From Emydura subglobosa (Eukaryota > Chordata > Testudines > Chelidae): a stretch of DNA of 64,000 nucleotides. The DNA lies in NCBI GenBank assembly GCA_007922225.1, contig ML679961.1:73822890-73886889 (forward strand). Direction: 5' to 3'. Positions 33,201-44,401 of the stretch are shown here, piece after piece (position 1 is the stretch's first letter; every line of letters begins with the position of its first letter). The notes beneath the pieces are model-generated. The model made no database searches. It had not been told where the DNA came from and saw nothing but the letters and a program-made list of their open reading frames with translations. The translations under genes and the position numbers were made by a program.

Positions 33201-34146
33201 CTGAGAAGCTGTTCCAGATACACAGGATAGCACAGAAGAAGATATAGACAGCATAAGGACATCGTCTGGGGGAACCAGTCTACACATGAGCTTGAGATCA
33301 GCAAAGGGTCAGGAAGGCAAGATATTCAATAACCTAGGCACAGCTGCCTAAGCATGAGTAGCTTCTCTTGTCCGATGCTTAAAAGCACATGGGAAGCACA
33401 TTTTAACAGAGCTGTTATTAAAGCTCAGGTGGATCTATCGATGGGACTTCCTTCTGCAATGGTAAGAGAGAAGAAGCCTCAGATCAGTTAAAGCCCTGGA
33501 AAAGGGGAAGTAAAAAAGGCACACGGAAGAAAGGGAATAGGATGCGTTAAGGAACAGAGGAAGAAAGAGGAGAGTGGGAATTAATGAAGAGAGAGCACGA
33601 GAGAGAACATTCCTACTGCCTTTAATCATGTGAATAATCCCATTGAAGTCACTTGCACTGACCGTTTTAAATCTGGCATTTCTTAAATTTTGAGTGTTTG
33701 GCTTTGCAACCTTATCATTCCTTCAACAGTTTTTGTGTGTGTGTGTGTGTGTTTAATTATTTATATACTTTGCTGTAGAAGTACATGATGCTCACATGTA
33801 TTTTTTAGCATACAGCATCTGTTGTGGAGAGGACAGTTTTCTCTGTCACGTTACGATATTTTCTTACATTTTTAAACCAATCCACGATGGAAAAGTTCCG
33901 TTTGACACATATGGATGTTTTACTAGTATTCTCTCCAAACAAGATTGTTAAAGTGGCATTATTATTGAATGTACTCTACATATCATCTGGTTAGAAGAGA
34001 AGTCTTCTAATGTTATGTCCCACCAAACTGGATACATTTTGATGCTGCTAAACTAGAACTCCACATGTGAACATCCTGAAACTTTGGGAAAGTTTGGATC
34101 CAGATTTGAATTTTGCGTCTGCAACACGTTTGTTGTTATAAGCTAT
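33201..34146. other. Non-coding stretch with a GT microsatellite
   Basis: A GT dinucleotide run at about 33735-33752. The 64-codon minus frame at 33435-33629 is Leu/Ser-rich and not convincing. No repeat recognised. Confidence 0.45.
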
Positions 34147-34270
34147 GGGTCTAATTCTCCTCTCCTTTACACCACATTTACATCTGTGTAAGGTAAGTCC
34201 ACTGACTTCAGTGCAATTATTCTTGATTTACCCCAACTGAGCTGTAAGTGAGCAGATCCAGATTCTGTGT
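34147..34270. repeat. Short palindromic MITE copies
   Basis: GGTCTAATTCTCCTCTCCTT, CATCTGTGTAAGGTAAGTCC and CACTGACTTCAGTGCAATTA, then CAACTGAGC..CAGATCCAGATTC. One or two diverged units of the window-wide palindromic family. Confidence 0.45.
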
Positions 34271-34754
34271 ATGTACAGTATTTCTATAATGCAATGACAA
34301 TAAAACTTGTGGATTTCTGTCCCAGTCACTCCTCTATATTGAATATTTTCTTCAACTTTATTTTTCTGTATGTGAACCCTCTATAAGCTCCTTTACAACA
34401 CACCTGCTTAGTAAAATTGGCTTCTGTGTGTGTCAGCTTTTGCCTGCTTAATGTCAGGTATCTTCACTTCCTCCCTGGACTATCTTCATTACTGCATGAT
34501 ATGGAAAATAATCATTTACATTTACACTGCCTTATTTATAAAGATTGAGACACTTTTATAGCTAATATTTTGAAGCTTGTGATTTGCATTTGTTATGCAA
34601 AACCTTTCTTTTTCTGAATTATTCCACTAACTTTAATGAAGAAGCATTTAAGGTATAAATTGTGCAGAAAAACAGAGACAAAGCATTTTTTCTTGTACAG
34701 AGCATAGAATCAAATCTCATAGTTTCTATTCCTGACTATGCTACTGACTCAGAC
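34271..34754. other. Non-coding stretch
   Basis: Nothing recognised. Confidence 0.35.
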
Positions 34755-35165
34755 TCATAGACTTTAAGGACAGAAGGGACCATCATGATCATCTATTTTG
34801 ACTTGCACATTGTAGGCTGCAGAACATGACCCACCCATTCCTGTAATAGACCCATAACCTCTGGCTACATTACTGAAGACCTTCAATCATGATTTAAAGA
34901 CTTCAAGTTACAGAGAATCTCATTTACACTAGTTTAAAACTACAAGTGACCCCATGCTTCAGAAAAGGCAAAAAAAAGTCCCTGGGTCTCTGCCAATCTG
35001 AGCAGAGGAAAAATTCCTTCCTGAGGCCAGATACGGTGGTCAATAGCACCCTGAGTATTTCAGCAAGACCCACCAACCAGACACATGGGAAAGAATTCTC
35101 TGTACTGACCCAGAGCCTCTCCATCAAGTGTCCCATTGCTGGCTATTAGAGATATTTGCTTCTAG
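34755..35165 (-). repeat. CR1-family LINE 3' end
   Basis: CATAGACTTTAAGGACAGAA near 34757, then GGGACCATCATGATCATCTA, GCAGAACATGACCCACCCAT, TTTAAAGACTTCAAGTTACA and GGAAAGAATTCTCTGTACTG. The whole follows a very common turtle CR1 consensus read on the minus strand. Two overlapping frames of about 70 codons across it (34924-35149, both strands) are by-products of the repeat. Confidence 0.75.
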
Positions 35166-35185
35166 CGTTCACAGACCACTGAATT

Positions 35186-35315
35186 GCCTCAGTTCCCCCA
35201 TAATGGATATAACACTTACCACACAGAGGTATGATAAGAATTAATTCATTAGTATTTAAATACTTTTAGATTCTTAGATGGAAAGTGGTATAAAAAGTGT
35301 GAAGTATTATTATTT
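35186..35315 (+). repeat. MIR-like / tortoise SINE, 3' half
   Basis: TTGCCTCAGTTCCCCCATAA near 35183, GGTATGATAAGAATTAATTC near 35228 and a tail TCTTAGATGGAAAGTGGTAT..AAAGTGTGAAGTATTATTATT. Matches the 3' half of the same SINE as at 930-1110. Confidence 0.65.
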
Positions 35316-35509
35316 TCACATAATAAGAGACACCCATATTTATTTGTTGCACAAATTATGTAGAAATTCTGTACATGAACATGGAATATATCACAGAATC
35401 TTGTAAAAGTTTCACAGAAGTACAGGGATCTTTAAGCCTCATTACAGCAGTCTTTGCTCGTGGGGCAAGTATTTGCAATGTCCTTTGAAATGACTGGCAT
35501 CCCATTAGA

Positions 35510-35778
35510 TCAGGGTGGGCAAAATACAGCCCACAGGCTGGATCCAGCTCATCTGTCTGGCCTCCCATGCAGGGGCGAAAGCAGCCCCACCCAATCCATT
35601 ACTTCTCCTGCTCACGCTCTGCTTAAGGCACTCTAGAACTTCAGGCAGCTTTTGGCTGGTTGTTACCTGAACTTCCGGCTTCTGGTCATGTGACAGGAAG
35701 CCAGAAATGGCAAAGGCCCTCGACGAATTACCAAAATTCGTAGAGCGGCCTCTCTGTGAAAATGATTGCCCACTTGTG
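35510..35778. mobile_element. hAT-like MITE, about 269 bp
   Basis: The left end CAGGGTGGGCAAA and the right end TTGCCCACTTG are inverted counterparts. CATTAGA is found directly on both sides (35503-35509 and 35779-35785); with one more base this is CCATTAGA/GCATTAGA, fitting the 8-bp hAT target duplication with one mismatch. The body has ACAGCCCACAGGCTGG, the usual wording of this MITE in reptiles. No coding capacity. Confidence 0.75.
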
Positions 35779-35788
35779 CATTAGACTG

Positions 35789-36207
35789 TGTCATGGTGTG
35801 TTCCCCTGAAAGACTTTTCTAGCCTCAGTAACTGACAACCACAGCTCCAGGTGTTCTTAACCACCACTGTGCTTTATTATATCCCGTCAGTAGGCCATAG
35901 CGTGAAGTGTTATTTATAGTCAGTAGCCAGCTTCTCCCACTTGCTTATGGGAAAGGATACGGTATCAGCAGCAGCCAGTGTCCTACATACTCCTGCCTTC
36001 CTTTAGGTTACCTACTCTCTTTCCCGGCACTTCTTTCCTGTCTGCTTATATAGTCCCAGATGCTGGGGTTACTTCCGCTCAATTAGCCCCTCAGCAGATC
36101 TCTACTCTGTTAACTGGTACCCTCTGCCAACTGCCTGTGTTCAGTCAGGTCCCAATTAATGTATACTGGTGGGAATTTGAGCAACTGACTCAGCACACCC
36201 TGTTACA
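35789..36207 (-). mobile_element. Solo LTR, 419 bp, minus orientation
   Basis: Ends TGTCATGG..TGTTACA (TG..CA), flanked by perfect GACTG direct repeats at 35784-35788 and 36208-36212, the 5-bp duplication of a retroviral insertion. On the minus strand, the order is TG start at 36207, TATA box (ACTATATAAGC, near 36046) and polyadenylation signal AATAAA (complement TTTATT near 35873), then the end at 35789. This gives U3, R and U5 in the correct order. No internal genes remain, so the provirus has recombined down to one LTR. Confidence 0.8.
36045..36056 (-). promoter_or_regulatory. TATA box of the solo LTR
   Basis: Minus strand reads CTATATAAGCAGAC around here, about 160 bp from the LTR 5' edge and about 175 bp before its AATAAA. 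It fits a core promoter of the LTR. Activity is not shown. Confidence 0.5.
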
Positions 36208-36212
36208 GACTG

Positions 36213-36985
36213 TTAGCATTTCAGAAGTGATGATGTACCTTACAAATCAGGCACAGCAGCAGATGTATTTTCTTTGATGAAACAGGTGTATGATGAGACA
36301 GTAGCCAAGTGATCAATATACATCCAGTCATTGTCCTGTTGAAAATGTTCCAGTTATCAAGAATATGTCTGATGCTGCAGGCCTCACTCACATGTCTAAT
36401 ACTCAGTCAGATAAGTATACTGAAGTCAGGGAGGACTGGACTCTTTAATTATAGGGTATTCCACACATCCCCTGCTACAAGTCCTCTTTTGAATGGTTTA
36501 AAATAGCACTGTCAAGTAGTGAAAGCCTGACATGTAGGTTTTGCTTTAAGAAATAAAAAAAAATTAAAAAAAAAAAAACGTAACATGAAACCTTTTCACA
36601 AATATTTTAAATAAAATAATTGTGTCCACTTACAGCAACTTTTTATCATTGATCTGAAAGTGCTTTGAAAATACTAAGTAATTATCAACATATCCTATGA
36701 AGAAATTATGAGATACATAGGAGTTACTTTACCTACCATTGAAAAACAGCCATTTCTTGGGTGGGAGTGGAGCAGCTGCTTAATAATGCACAATATTAAT
36801 TGCTTAGGATGAATGGTAAGAAGAATTTGGTATCCACATGACCCGATAACAGGAATTTAGCAAAAGCAAATATAATCACCTACGCTAATATTAGGCTGGA
36901 AGTAGGTTAAGCTACTTCAGAATATGACACTTCTGTTCTGGAATAAGAGAATCCATTCAGAGAATTAATCAGGAACCACTATTCT
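36213..36985. other. Non-coding stretch with an A-rich tract and a weak SINE
   Basis: An A-rich tract runs at about 36548-36580. At 36650-36760 the text GAAAGTGCTTTGAAAATACT..TATGAAGAAATTATGAG..TACTTTACCTACC resembles a reverse-oriented MIR-like SINE. No gene. Confidence 0.4.
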
Positions 36986-36989
36986 GCTT

Positions 36990-37045
36990 TTAATTCACAC
37001 CCTACATCAATTTGAATTATCATCTTAGTGTAGACAAGCCACAAG
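36990..37045 (-). mobile_element. MITE fragment, one end only
   Basis: AATTCACACCCTACATCAAT followed by CTTAGTGTAGACAAGCCAC. The reverse complement starts GTGGCTTGTCTACACTAAG, a Harbinger-type MITE end. The other end is not recognisable. Confidence 0.5.
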
Positions 37046-37805
37046 ATGGGGGAAACTTGAAACAATTTAATGTAGCAACCATTAAACTAAAGGTAAAACT
37101 TATGCTATTCCTGTTTAATATAAGCCTAACCTTTGCCTTGAGTTATTAAAAGGATATGTCTCAGTGCTCTATAAGCTGTAAATGTCAGCTGCTTAGTGAG
37201 CTGAAAGTGTCTTTCAGCAGTCAAGTTGGAACAGTAGCAAACAGGGGCACCTGTGAGTAAATTGCTCCAGTGGCTATGAACATTTCATTGATGTGCCAGT
37301 GTTTTTGTGCTTAAATAATGTATGACTTTGCAGCCTTTCAACTGCAAACTAGCACTAAGGGAGACTTCTGATAGAAAGACTGTGTGTGCAATAATGATTT
37401 TAGCAATGTGTATCTCTAGTTTTATTTTGCTTGACATATTTTACCCTGTGCAAATGGCTTATAAGATATAGTCTCAGCTCAAGAGATGTGCTTTTTTCCC
37501 CCCTCCAGCCAGTAGGTATTTCAGTTCACTGTTAGTTTTAATATACATCAGATACAACTATTTCCAGCTAGTTTAATCAGTTGTGTGTGAATTTTTGCTT
37601 TCTAACACTTTTTTCTGTTTTTAATTCAGTTTTTCTTGGTTACATCCATCCATTCCAAAGTCATTTGGAATGCTAGCAGGAAATGCAGAAGTTGCTCCAT
37701 CACCTAGTACCACCCTTTTGTCAGTGCTCGACAGGGAAATTGGGAAGTTGATAACATAGATATGAATATTTTGTAGCATGAAAGGACCTAAAATAATTCA
37801 GATAC
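37046..37805. other. Non-coding stretch
   Basis: Nothing recognised. Confidence 0.35.
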
Positions 37806-37880
37806 TCAGGTCCTGATTCTCCACTGCCTTCAGTCTTGTATAAACAGTTGAACTGGGTTATAAACTGGCTGTAAAATACT
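37806..37880. repeat. Short palindromic MITE copy
   Basis: CTCAGGTCCTGATTCTCCAC..CAGTCTTGTATAAACAGTTG.., a diverged member of the palindromic family. It abuts the second Harbinger element within about 30 bp. Confidence 0.4.
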
Positions 37881-38285
37881 CCTAAATCAGAATAGAAGCA
37901 TTTTATACTCAGGGCATGTCTACACTAAAAACTTAAGTCGACTTCAGCTAAGTCAACATCCAGCTGCTGCAGTAATTAAGTCAGGTGTGCATGTCCACAC
38001 CACAGCCTCATGTCAGTGGAGCATGTCCTCATTAACAGCCCTTGCAACAATGCTTAGAGCAGTGCACCGTGGATCGCTATCCACAGTGCAACTCACCGCA
38101 AGAGATTTTAGGAAGGACTTGTAATGCCTCATGGGAAGAAAATCTTGCAGTAGTGACTGGGAATATGGCTTCAATGTCCCATGATGTAGTTTGCTACATC
38201 CCCTGACTCCATCTGCAGCCTTTAATATTTTGCACCTTTTTTAAAAATGCTGGCATAGCCATGCATATGCCATCTATAGAGAAGC

Positions 38286-39538
38286 ATGGACCCCCTCAGC
38301 TGTGCACCATTGTAGTGAGTACTGCAAAGATCATGTGACTTATCCTACAGTATTTCCAGAGCTGTGAGAGGAACTGCCACCCAGAACGTGGAAATGTTCT
38401 ACAAGTAGCCCTGCTGGAAGTCATGGAACCAAACAACGCAGTCACACAGCAGCTGAACATAGGGGAGTGCCATTTCTGGTCCCGAGAAACAAGCACTGAC
38501 TGGTGGGATCACATCATTATGCAGGTGTTGGATGATGAGTTGTGGCTTCAGAACTTTCGCATGCACAAGGCCATTTTCCAGGAACTGTGTGCATCTCTCT
38601 CCCCAGCAATGCAGCACAACAGCACTAAAATGAGATCTGCTCTGGCAGTGAAGAAGCAAGTGGTGATTGCTGTGTGGAAACTTGAAATGCCATAGTGCTA
38701 CCAGTCAGTGGGGAATCAATTTAGTAGGAAATCCACTGTTGGGCTTCCTGTGATCCAGGTTTACAGGGCCATTCCTTGCCTTCTGCTATGAAGGATAATG
38801 ACTCTGGGTAATGTACAGGACATACTGGAGGGTTTTGCCACAATGGAGTTTGCTAACTGCAGTGGGGCAATAGATGGCACACATCTCCCTAAGTTGGCAC
38901 CTGACCACCTTGCCAAAGAGTACATAAACAGAAAGGGATACTTTTCTATGGTGTTGCAAACACTGGTAGATCATCAGAGGCATATAACCAACATCAGCAT
39001 GCGATGGTCCAGGAACGTGAATGATGCACACTTCTTTAAGAACACAGGACTGTTCAGAAACCTTCAAGCAGGGACTTTCTTTCTGCATCACAAAATCAAC
39101 ATTGATGTAGAAATGCCAATAGTCATCCTGGAAGATGCAGCCCACCCCTTACTCCCATGGTTCATAAAGCTGTGCATGGGATACCTGGACAGCAGCAAGG
39201 AGCAGTTCAACAATAGGCTCAGCCAGTGCAGAATGGTAGTTGAATGTGCCTTTGGCTGTGTGAAGGTTTGCTGGCACAGTTTGCTCACTAGATTAGACTT
39301 AATTGAAAAAAATATCCCCAAGCTTATAGCTGACTGCTGTGTGCTTCAACATATCTGTGAAGCTAAGTGAGAGAAGTTTCCACAGGAGTGGAGCATGGAG
39401 GTGTATAGGCTGTCTACTAATTTTGAGCATCCAAAAAAAAAACAAACCAAAAAAAACAGAGCTATGAGAAGAGCTCAGCACAGAGAATTGCATCTCAGGG
39501 AGACTTTGAAAACCCATTTTATTAATGATCCACAGTAA
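38286..39538 (+). pseudogene. HARBI1-like: Harbinger DDE transposase, copy 2 (in-frame stops)
   Basis: The presumed start ATG is at 38286, with a shift in the following C run and a TGA soon after. From about 38330 one frame then runs to TAA at 39536-39538 with no further indel. Landmarks: ETSTDWWDHIIMQVL, CYQSVGNQFSRKSTVG (helix-turn-helix-like), GAIDGTHLPKL with the first Asp at 38873-38875, MRWSRNVNDAHFF with the second Asp at 39023-39025, and RMVVECAFGCVK with the catalytic Glu at 39242-39244. Stops inside this frame are TAG at 38693-38695, TGA at 38789-38791 (CGA in copy 3, a CpG transition) and TGA at 39368-39370 (a Gly codon in the others). After the last stop the frame continues for about 55 codons. 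Confidence 0.85.
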
Positions 39539-40642
39539 TGTTCGCTGCATATCCATTCTTCCTGTCTGTGGTATCCCAGCAGCTCCTACTGTGTGCTATG
39601 CTCATTCTCCTAGGCTGCTTTTCTGCTCATAATGTCCATGCTCCTTTTTTCAGAGAGCAATCCTCCACACCTTCTGCTTGGTGGCTGCTGTCCCAGAGGC
39701 ATTCATTGTCTCAGTGAACATTTCATGACACATTCTCTTTCATCTCCATCTTATCTGGGACAGTCTCTTCTTCGGTGTGCAGGAAGAGCTAAAGTCCATA
39801 CGTTCAGCTGTTAAACATGCCAAGCACAAATAAGCCATTGTCCATGCAGACCCAGAGTCTAATGCCCAATTGCTATATAAAAATCACTCCCCTATTTCCA
39901 TACAAGTTTAAAGCTGAACATTTTCATTTCTACAATTGTTCATTGACCGATTTGCTGTCCCAGACATGGTGAGTATGACTCAGGAGCAAGGATGATGAAC
40001 TGTCTGAACTAGCCACGGAGGGGAGAAGCTGCGGTGGAACCAGAGGTAGTCAAGGGGCCATGTCACCTCCCCTTTGTAACATAGATGTTGTCTGGTAGAT
40101 GGGGACCAGCATTCCCTCACCCCAAATGCAAGCTTTGGAACATTCCCTTCCCCACCTCTCTCTGATTGCCAGTGCCACTCTCCGGCACCTAAGGAACCGC
40201 TCTCTGCCCAGTATGGAAGCCAGATCCAGGCATTGATAAAAGCATCCCATGGAGCCTGAGACACTGGGGAGAGGTGGACCCTACACCTGTCCCAGACAGA
40301 AGGAATGGGTTCCAGAGGGCAGCCCTTGACACATATCCCTACAACCGAGGCTTGCAGTTCCTGTGGTCAGTGCCAATCCTTCCCACCCAAAGTACGGCCA
40401 TGTATTTTAAAGCATGGAGGAATGGGCAAAAAAATCACAAGAGGGGCGGGGCAGGTCACAGGCAAAAGTGTTTGCATTTCAAGCATTTGAAATGAAAACT
40501 ACCACCATCTCCCATAGGTGACCATAGCTAATATGGTCTCTGAGGGTCACAGAGGTGGCCAGGGGACAAGCTGGTGCAAGCATCCAGGTACAGACGGGAT
40601 CTTTATGCTGCTTTGCTGTGTATTGCAATGATGCCTGACAAA
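39539..40642 (-). other. Inter-gene part of Harbinger copy 2, presumed exon 2 and intron of the Myb-like gene
   Basis: By analogy with copies 1 and 3 the second exon of the Myb-like gene should lie here on minus. I could not recognise the conserved SQIRK or EMLR motifs. Frames at 39980-40264 and 40050-40250 have no clear match. Either this part is strongly diverged or it was replaced. Confidence 0.35.
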
Positions 40643-40945
40643 TTAAGGGTACTGTTTGTAAAAGTGGCACGTCTGCAGTGCTGCACCAGAGCAACTGTTC
40701 CCTGCCTTCTGGTATTGCTGACGAAGCTCCTTGATTTTCACGCAGCACCTCTGCATATCCCTGGTGTAGCCTTTCTCACCCATGCTCAGAGTGATCTGCT
40801 CGTATGTTGCCACAACTGGGAGCTGTGCCTGCACAGCCTCATCTCCCCACAGACCAAGGAGTTCCAGCATCTCCTGTGTACTGCAGGCAGGAGCATGTTT
40901 GAGTGAGGGAGCCGTCATGATCAGCTGGGCAGGTGAGCTCTCCAT
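40643..40945 (-). pseudogene. Harbinger Myb/SANT-like DNA-binding protein, copy 2 (5' part)
   Basis: A 100-codon open frame on minus starts MESSPAQLIMTAPSLKHAPA. It carries EMLELLGLWGDEAVQAQL (helix 1 with the conserved Trp), EQITLSMGEKGYTRDMQRCC, VKIKELRQQYQKA and a degraded TCHFYKQ at the end. This is the trihelix domain that precedes the acidic region in copies 1 and 3. The frame stops soon after, and no acidic tail (EEEE..) is visible, so the gene is broken or rearranged. Within the domain itself the frame is unbroken, unlike copies 1 and 3. Confidence 0.75.
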
Positions 40946-41398
40946 GCGGAATAAACAGGAAATGGAAATTCAAAAGTTCGCTGGTCTTTAACAGAGAGGG
41001 ACTGTTTCGTGTGTACCTGGTGGCTGGACAGTGGAGTTGAAAGTGGTGACCAGAGCAGTCACAACAGAGCATTGTGGGACACCTCATGGAGGCCAGTAAA
41101 GTCAATGTAAGCAATGCAGTGCCTATGCTGCTACTACATCAAATTGACTATGTCAAATTAAGTGCTATGCCTCTTGCAGAGGTGGGGAAATTTTGTCAAC
41201 ATAGCAGTGTGTTACGTCAGCATAACTTTGTAGTGTAGACCAGGCCTCAGTTTGGTTTCAACGATAACACATCACGTAAGGCAGTGGAAGCCATGCTAAC
41301 AGACTTCTTGGCTGGAAAGGTTCAAGATTTTGATCATGACTTTGTGACACAACATGCTATGCTATGGCCTTGACTTCCCCGCCCCCCCCAAGTAAATG

Positions 41399-41497
41399 AT
41401 CCAGATCCTCAGGAGGCATGCTAATTTAAGTGAATGGATCTATACTGACTGAAGTCAGTGGAGCTGTACTGAGTTACTGGATGAAATCCTCAGCAAG
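41399..41497. repeat. Short palindromic MITE copy
   Basis: GATCCAGATCCTCAGGAGGC at the left, TATACTGACTGAAGTCAGTG in the middle and GATGAAATCCTCAGC at the right. Another diverged copy, some 150 bp outside the second Harbinger element. Confidence 0.45.
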
Positions 41498-42264
41498 TGT
41501 AAGTCTGACTCCGCTCTTGAAAGTACTTAGGACAGATAGAAGTCAATGTAATGAAATATTACAAGAAATATCACAGATATTTCTCAAATATACAAAAGTA
41601 GTTTGGGCATGATGGTAAATACCAGAAATGTCAGATTTAATTATAAGATTTACAAACTCGAGGTTACAAGTAGCTCATGTGAGGTTCAGCTGAAAATCCT
41701 AACTTTTTTGTTGTTCGCTCATTATTAGCTGCAACATATTGAATATGACTGGAATATTTACCTCTGTTCTAACTCTAGAACCTCTCAAAAAAGTCAGTCT
41801 GTGATAAATGGGAAACAGCACCTGGAGCAGCAAGAATTGAGCAGATAGTCAACAACACTAGTCATTCCATTTCGATTTTTAAAGCAGAATCCACGATTGA
41901 TTCTAACAACCCCTGAGACATATTCATGCTGCTGACTCCTACAGACATAGTTATACTACTAAATCTACAGTTAGGATTATGTATTAGGATACTGTCATTG
42001 ACCCATTCTCTCTTACTGAGAGAAACTCCCATTGAAATTAATTGGAGTTTATCTGGGTAAAAACTGAGCTTGGTATCTGGTTCATTATAAAGAACATGTT
42101 CAGTACTACAATTACGCTTCAGCTTTCAGGGCCTAATTCTCACTCTTAGTTAGAAGTATTTGAATGAGACAAGGCAGATCTTCATATTCTGTACAGGTCA
42201 CTGGAGCAAGGCATAATTTTGAGACCAAAATTTTCTTCCCCCAGTGATAAATGAAGATTTGGCT
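41498..42264. other. Non-coding stretch
   Basis: Nothing recognised. Confidence 0.35.
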
Positions 42265-42500
42265 GCACCAAAAGGTTTTTTGAATTCGTGTTGGTTTTTC
42301 CAAATTGTTTGTGTTAGAAAAAACATCTAAAAAGTTTAAGCATTTCTTTTTAATAGGTTCAAAAAAGCCATTTTAATTTTTTGATTCAAAATGACTTTTC
42401 ATTTAGAAATTTCCTTCAATTTTATTTTAAATTTTTTTTAAAAGTTTAGCACAGACTGGCAACAAACAAAATATTTTGTTTTTCTTCAGACTCAGTTTCA
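42265..42500. repeat. AT-rich hAT-like MITE copy
   Basis: TTTTTTGAATTCGTGTTGGT, TGATTCAAAATGACTTTTCA and AAATTTCCTTCAATTTTA. Same vocabulary as the copies at 3.3, 6.4 and 14.9 kb. Confidence 0.4.
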
Positions 42501-44312
42501 CTGCACCTAAGCATATGGTACTGTTTTGGGCTAGATCCCAATACATTATGTCTCTCCAGGTAATGGATGCCTAGCTAGTATATGCCCTTCAATCCCAAAT
42601 TTTCACCCAGACTCCCACAACCAGGAGGAAAGCCTTTGCTCCCAAGTTGAAGGTTTGCTCTGTCTTTGTCTCCCTCTCTTCTCCTCCCATAGAATTGAAA
42701 TTAGAGCATTCTGCTTTTTTTCCTCATTTATTCATATATTTTTCTATTTAGATCTTCATTTCATGTTTAGAGGCCATGCATGCAGTACTCCCTTCCAGAA
42801 GATGGGATTTCCAAAACTAGTATTCCTGGAATGACACTATATCATGACTGACTGACATAAGTGCTGGGTAATACAACTTCAACCCATTTCTGGACCTCTT
42901 CACAAGAAGTTAATAACTTGGCTGGCTACTTTCAAAAGTATATCATACACTGTTTTTTTTCTTGATCACTACTTGGATCTCTGGTATCCGATCTGTGTTT
43001 TCCTCAGTTTGGCAGGGGAATTCTATATTTGGTCCATCTCGGTTTCTTGCTTCAAAATACAGACAGAGTTCCATACGCTGAAAACACATTTTAACTTGAC
43101 GGTTCTTGTGTTACAAAGGATACATGTTTTTCTTTTGGGGACCAGGGAAGAAATAGCCTTGTGTTTATGAGAACAGTCATTTCCTCAGATGATGGAAGGA
43201 ACAGAACTGGTGGACTCCAAAGACTCAGTTTGGCCCAAACAATTCCTCCTTATTCAGAATGATGTTGGCTGACTTCACCACATGGTTTCGCGGTCAGAAG
43301 GAGGTGTAAAGTGGAGAATATGGATATTCCAGTCGGAATCTTTTTAGGTGATAAAGAACATCATGAAATTGAGCCTGAAATTCTCACTAATAAAATGACT
43401 GAGATTGTGCAGTGGACTGAACACCTGTACAGGGGAGTAACGGTAAAGCTGCCCAACAAGGGCTACTTAAATCTAGGATCTGGGCCCACAGAGACAAGGG
43501 ATTGCATATCTGCTTCCTTCTCACCCTGAGTACATGGCAGTACAGAGAATGAACAAAGCTGGGTTCTACCTCCTCAACATGTCTGCCAGTGCAGCTAAGT
43601 TGGCATGCTGGGGTAGTAATTTACTGCTGGCACAGGCAGCTTGTGCCAACAGTAAATCACCACCCCTGGGAACAAGTGGGAAGCAGAGGGGACACCATAT
43701 AGCCTGTTGGTAGTTGCCAATCTCTAATTTTCAGGAGCAGTCAGCAGTGCCACTACCCCAGCACACATATCATATGCACATAAACACCCTTTAAATAACA
43801 TACAGAAAATAAAATTTGATTCAGTTCACTTAGACAGAAAGCTTCAAGACCCTCTATTTTGCTCTCTATAGAATAAGTCTCAAACATGAATAGTGTATTA
43901 TTTAATTCTTAGCCGGTTACCTCCAGACATTTTTTCCTAATGCAGTCAGACTGCACCGTAGAACTTGAGCACATTCCCCTTGATAGTTTCTCAAAAGCTA
44001 CTCGATGTCTAGTCTGCAGTCAGTGAGGTCCTAAAAGCTTACAATAATTTGAAAAATGCATGCGTTTCCCTTTTGGTTTTCATGATTCATGAATGGTATC
44101 TGTAGCTCTAAGACATATGGCAAATCTGTGGCAGCTCAGAATGTACAATTTCATGCCCATTTTTAAAAGAAGGCCAAAAACCACACATTTGCAGACTATC
44201 AAACATCATATAAATGTAAACTAAAATTCTCTTTCGGAACATGGCAGACCCATCCCTTTTATTCAGAGGTATTCAATACCAGGAAGTTATTTGGCTGGTT
44301 ACAATTGGATCA
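42501..44312. other. Non-coding stretch
   Basis: The 72-codon frame at 43311-43529 shows no domain I recognise. A short T run at 42951. No named repeat. Confidence 0.35.
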
Positions 44313-44400
44313 ATTCTGCTTACATAAGACCTGCTCCTACTCCTACTGAAGACAATGGGCGTTTTACCATTGATTTCAATGAGAGTGGGATTTGTCCGCT
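44313..44400. repeat. Short palindromic MITE copy
   Basis: CTACTGAAGACAATGGGCGT..TACCATTGATTTCAATGAGA. The pair GAAGACAATGG/CATTGATTTCAAT is the central dyad of the second type of short palindrome (the GATCCAAAGC type). Confidence 0.4.
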
Positions 44401-44401
44401 A

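Larger units (their letters stand above)
37912..41246 (-). mobile_element. PIF/Harbinger transposon, copy 2 (3.3 kb)
   Basis: Left end GGGCATGTCTACACTA; reverse complement of the right end GGCCTGGTCTACACTA. Both are flanked by TCA (37909-37911 and 41247-41249), a perfect 3-bp target duplication. The element carries the transposase on plus (38286-39538) and the Myb-like gene on minus (from 40945), convergent as in copies 1 and 3 but in the opposite overall orientation. The sequence is clearly more diverged from copies 1 and 3 than they are from each other. Confidence 0.85.

Noticed and set aside
34924..35149. Overlapping 67-70-codon frames on both strands
   Set aside because: Both lie in the CR1 3' end repeat, which is non-coding there.
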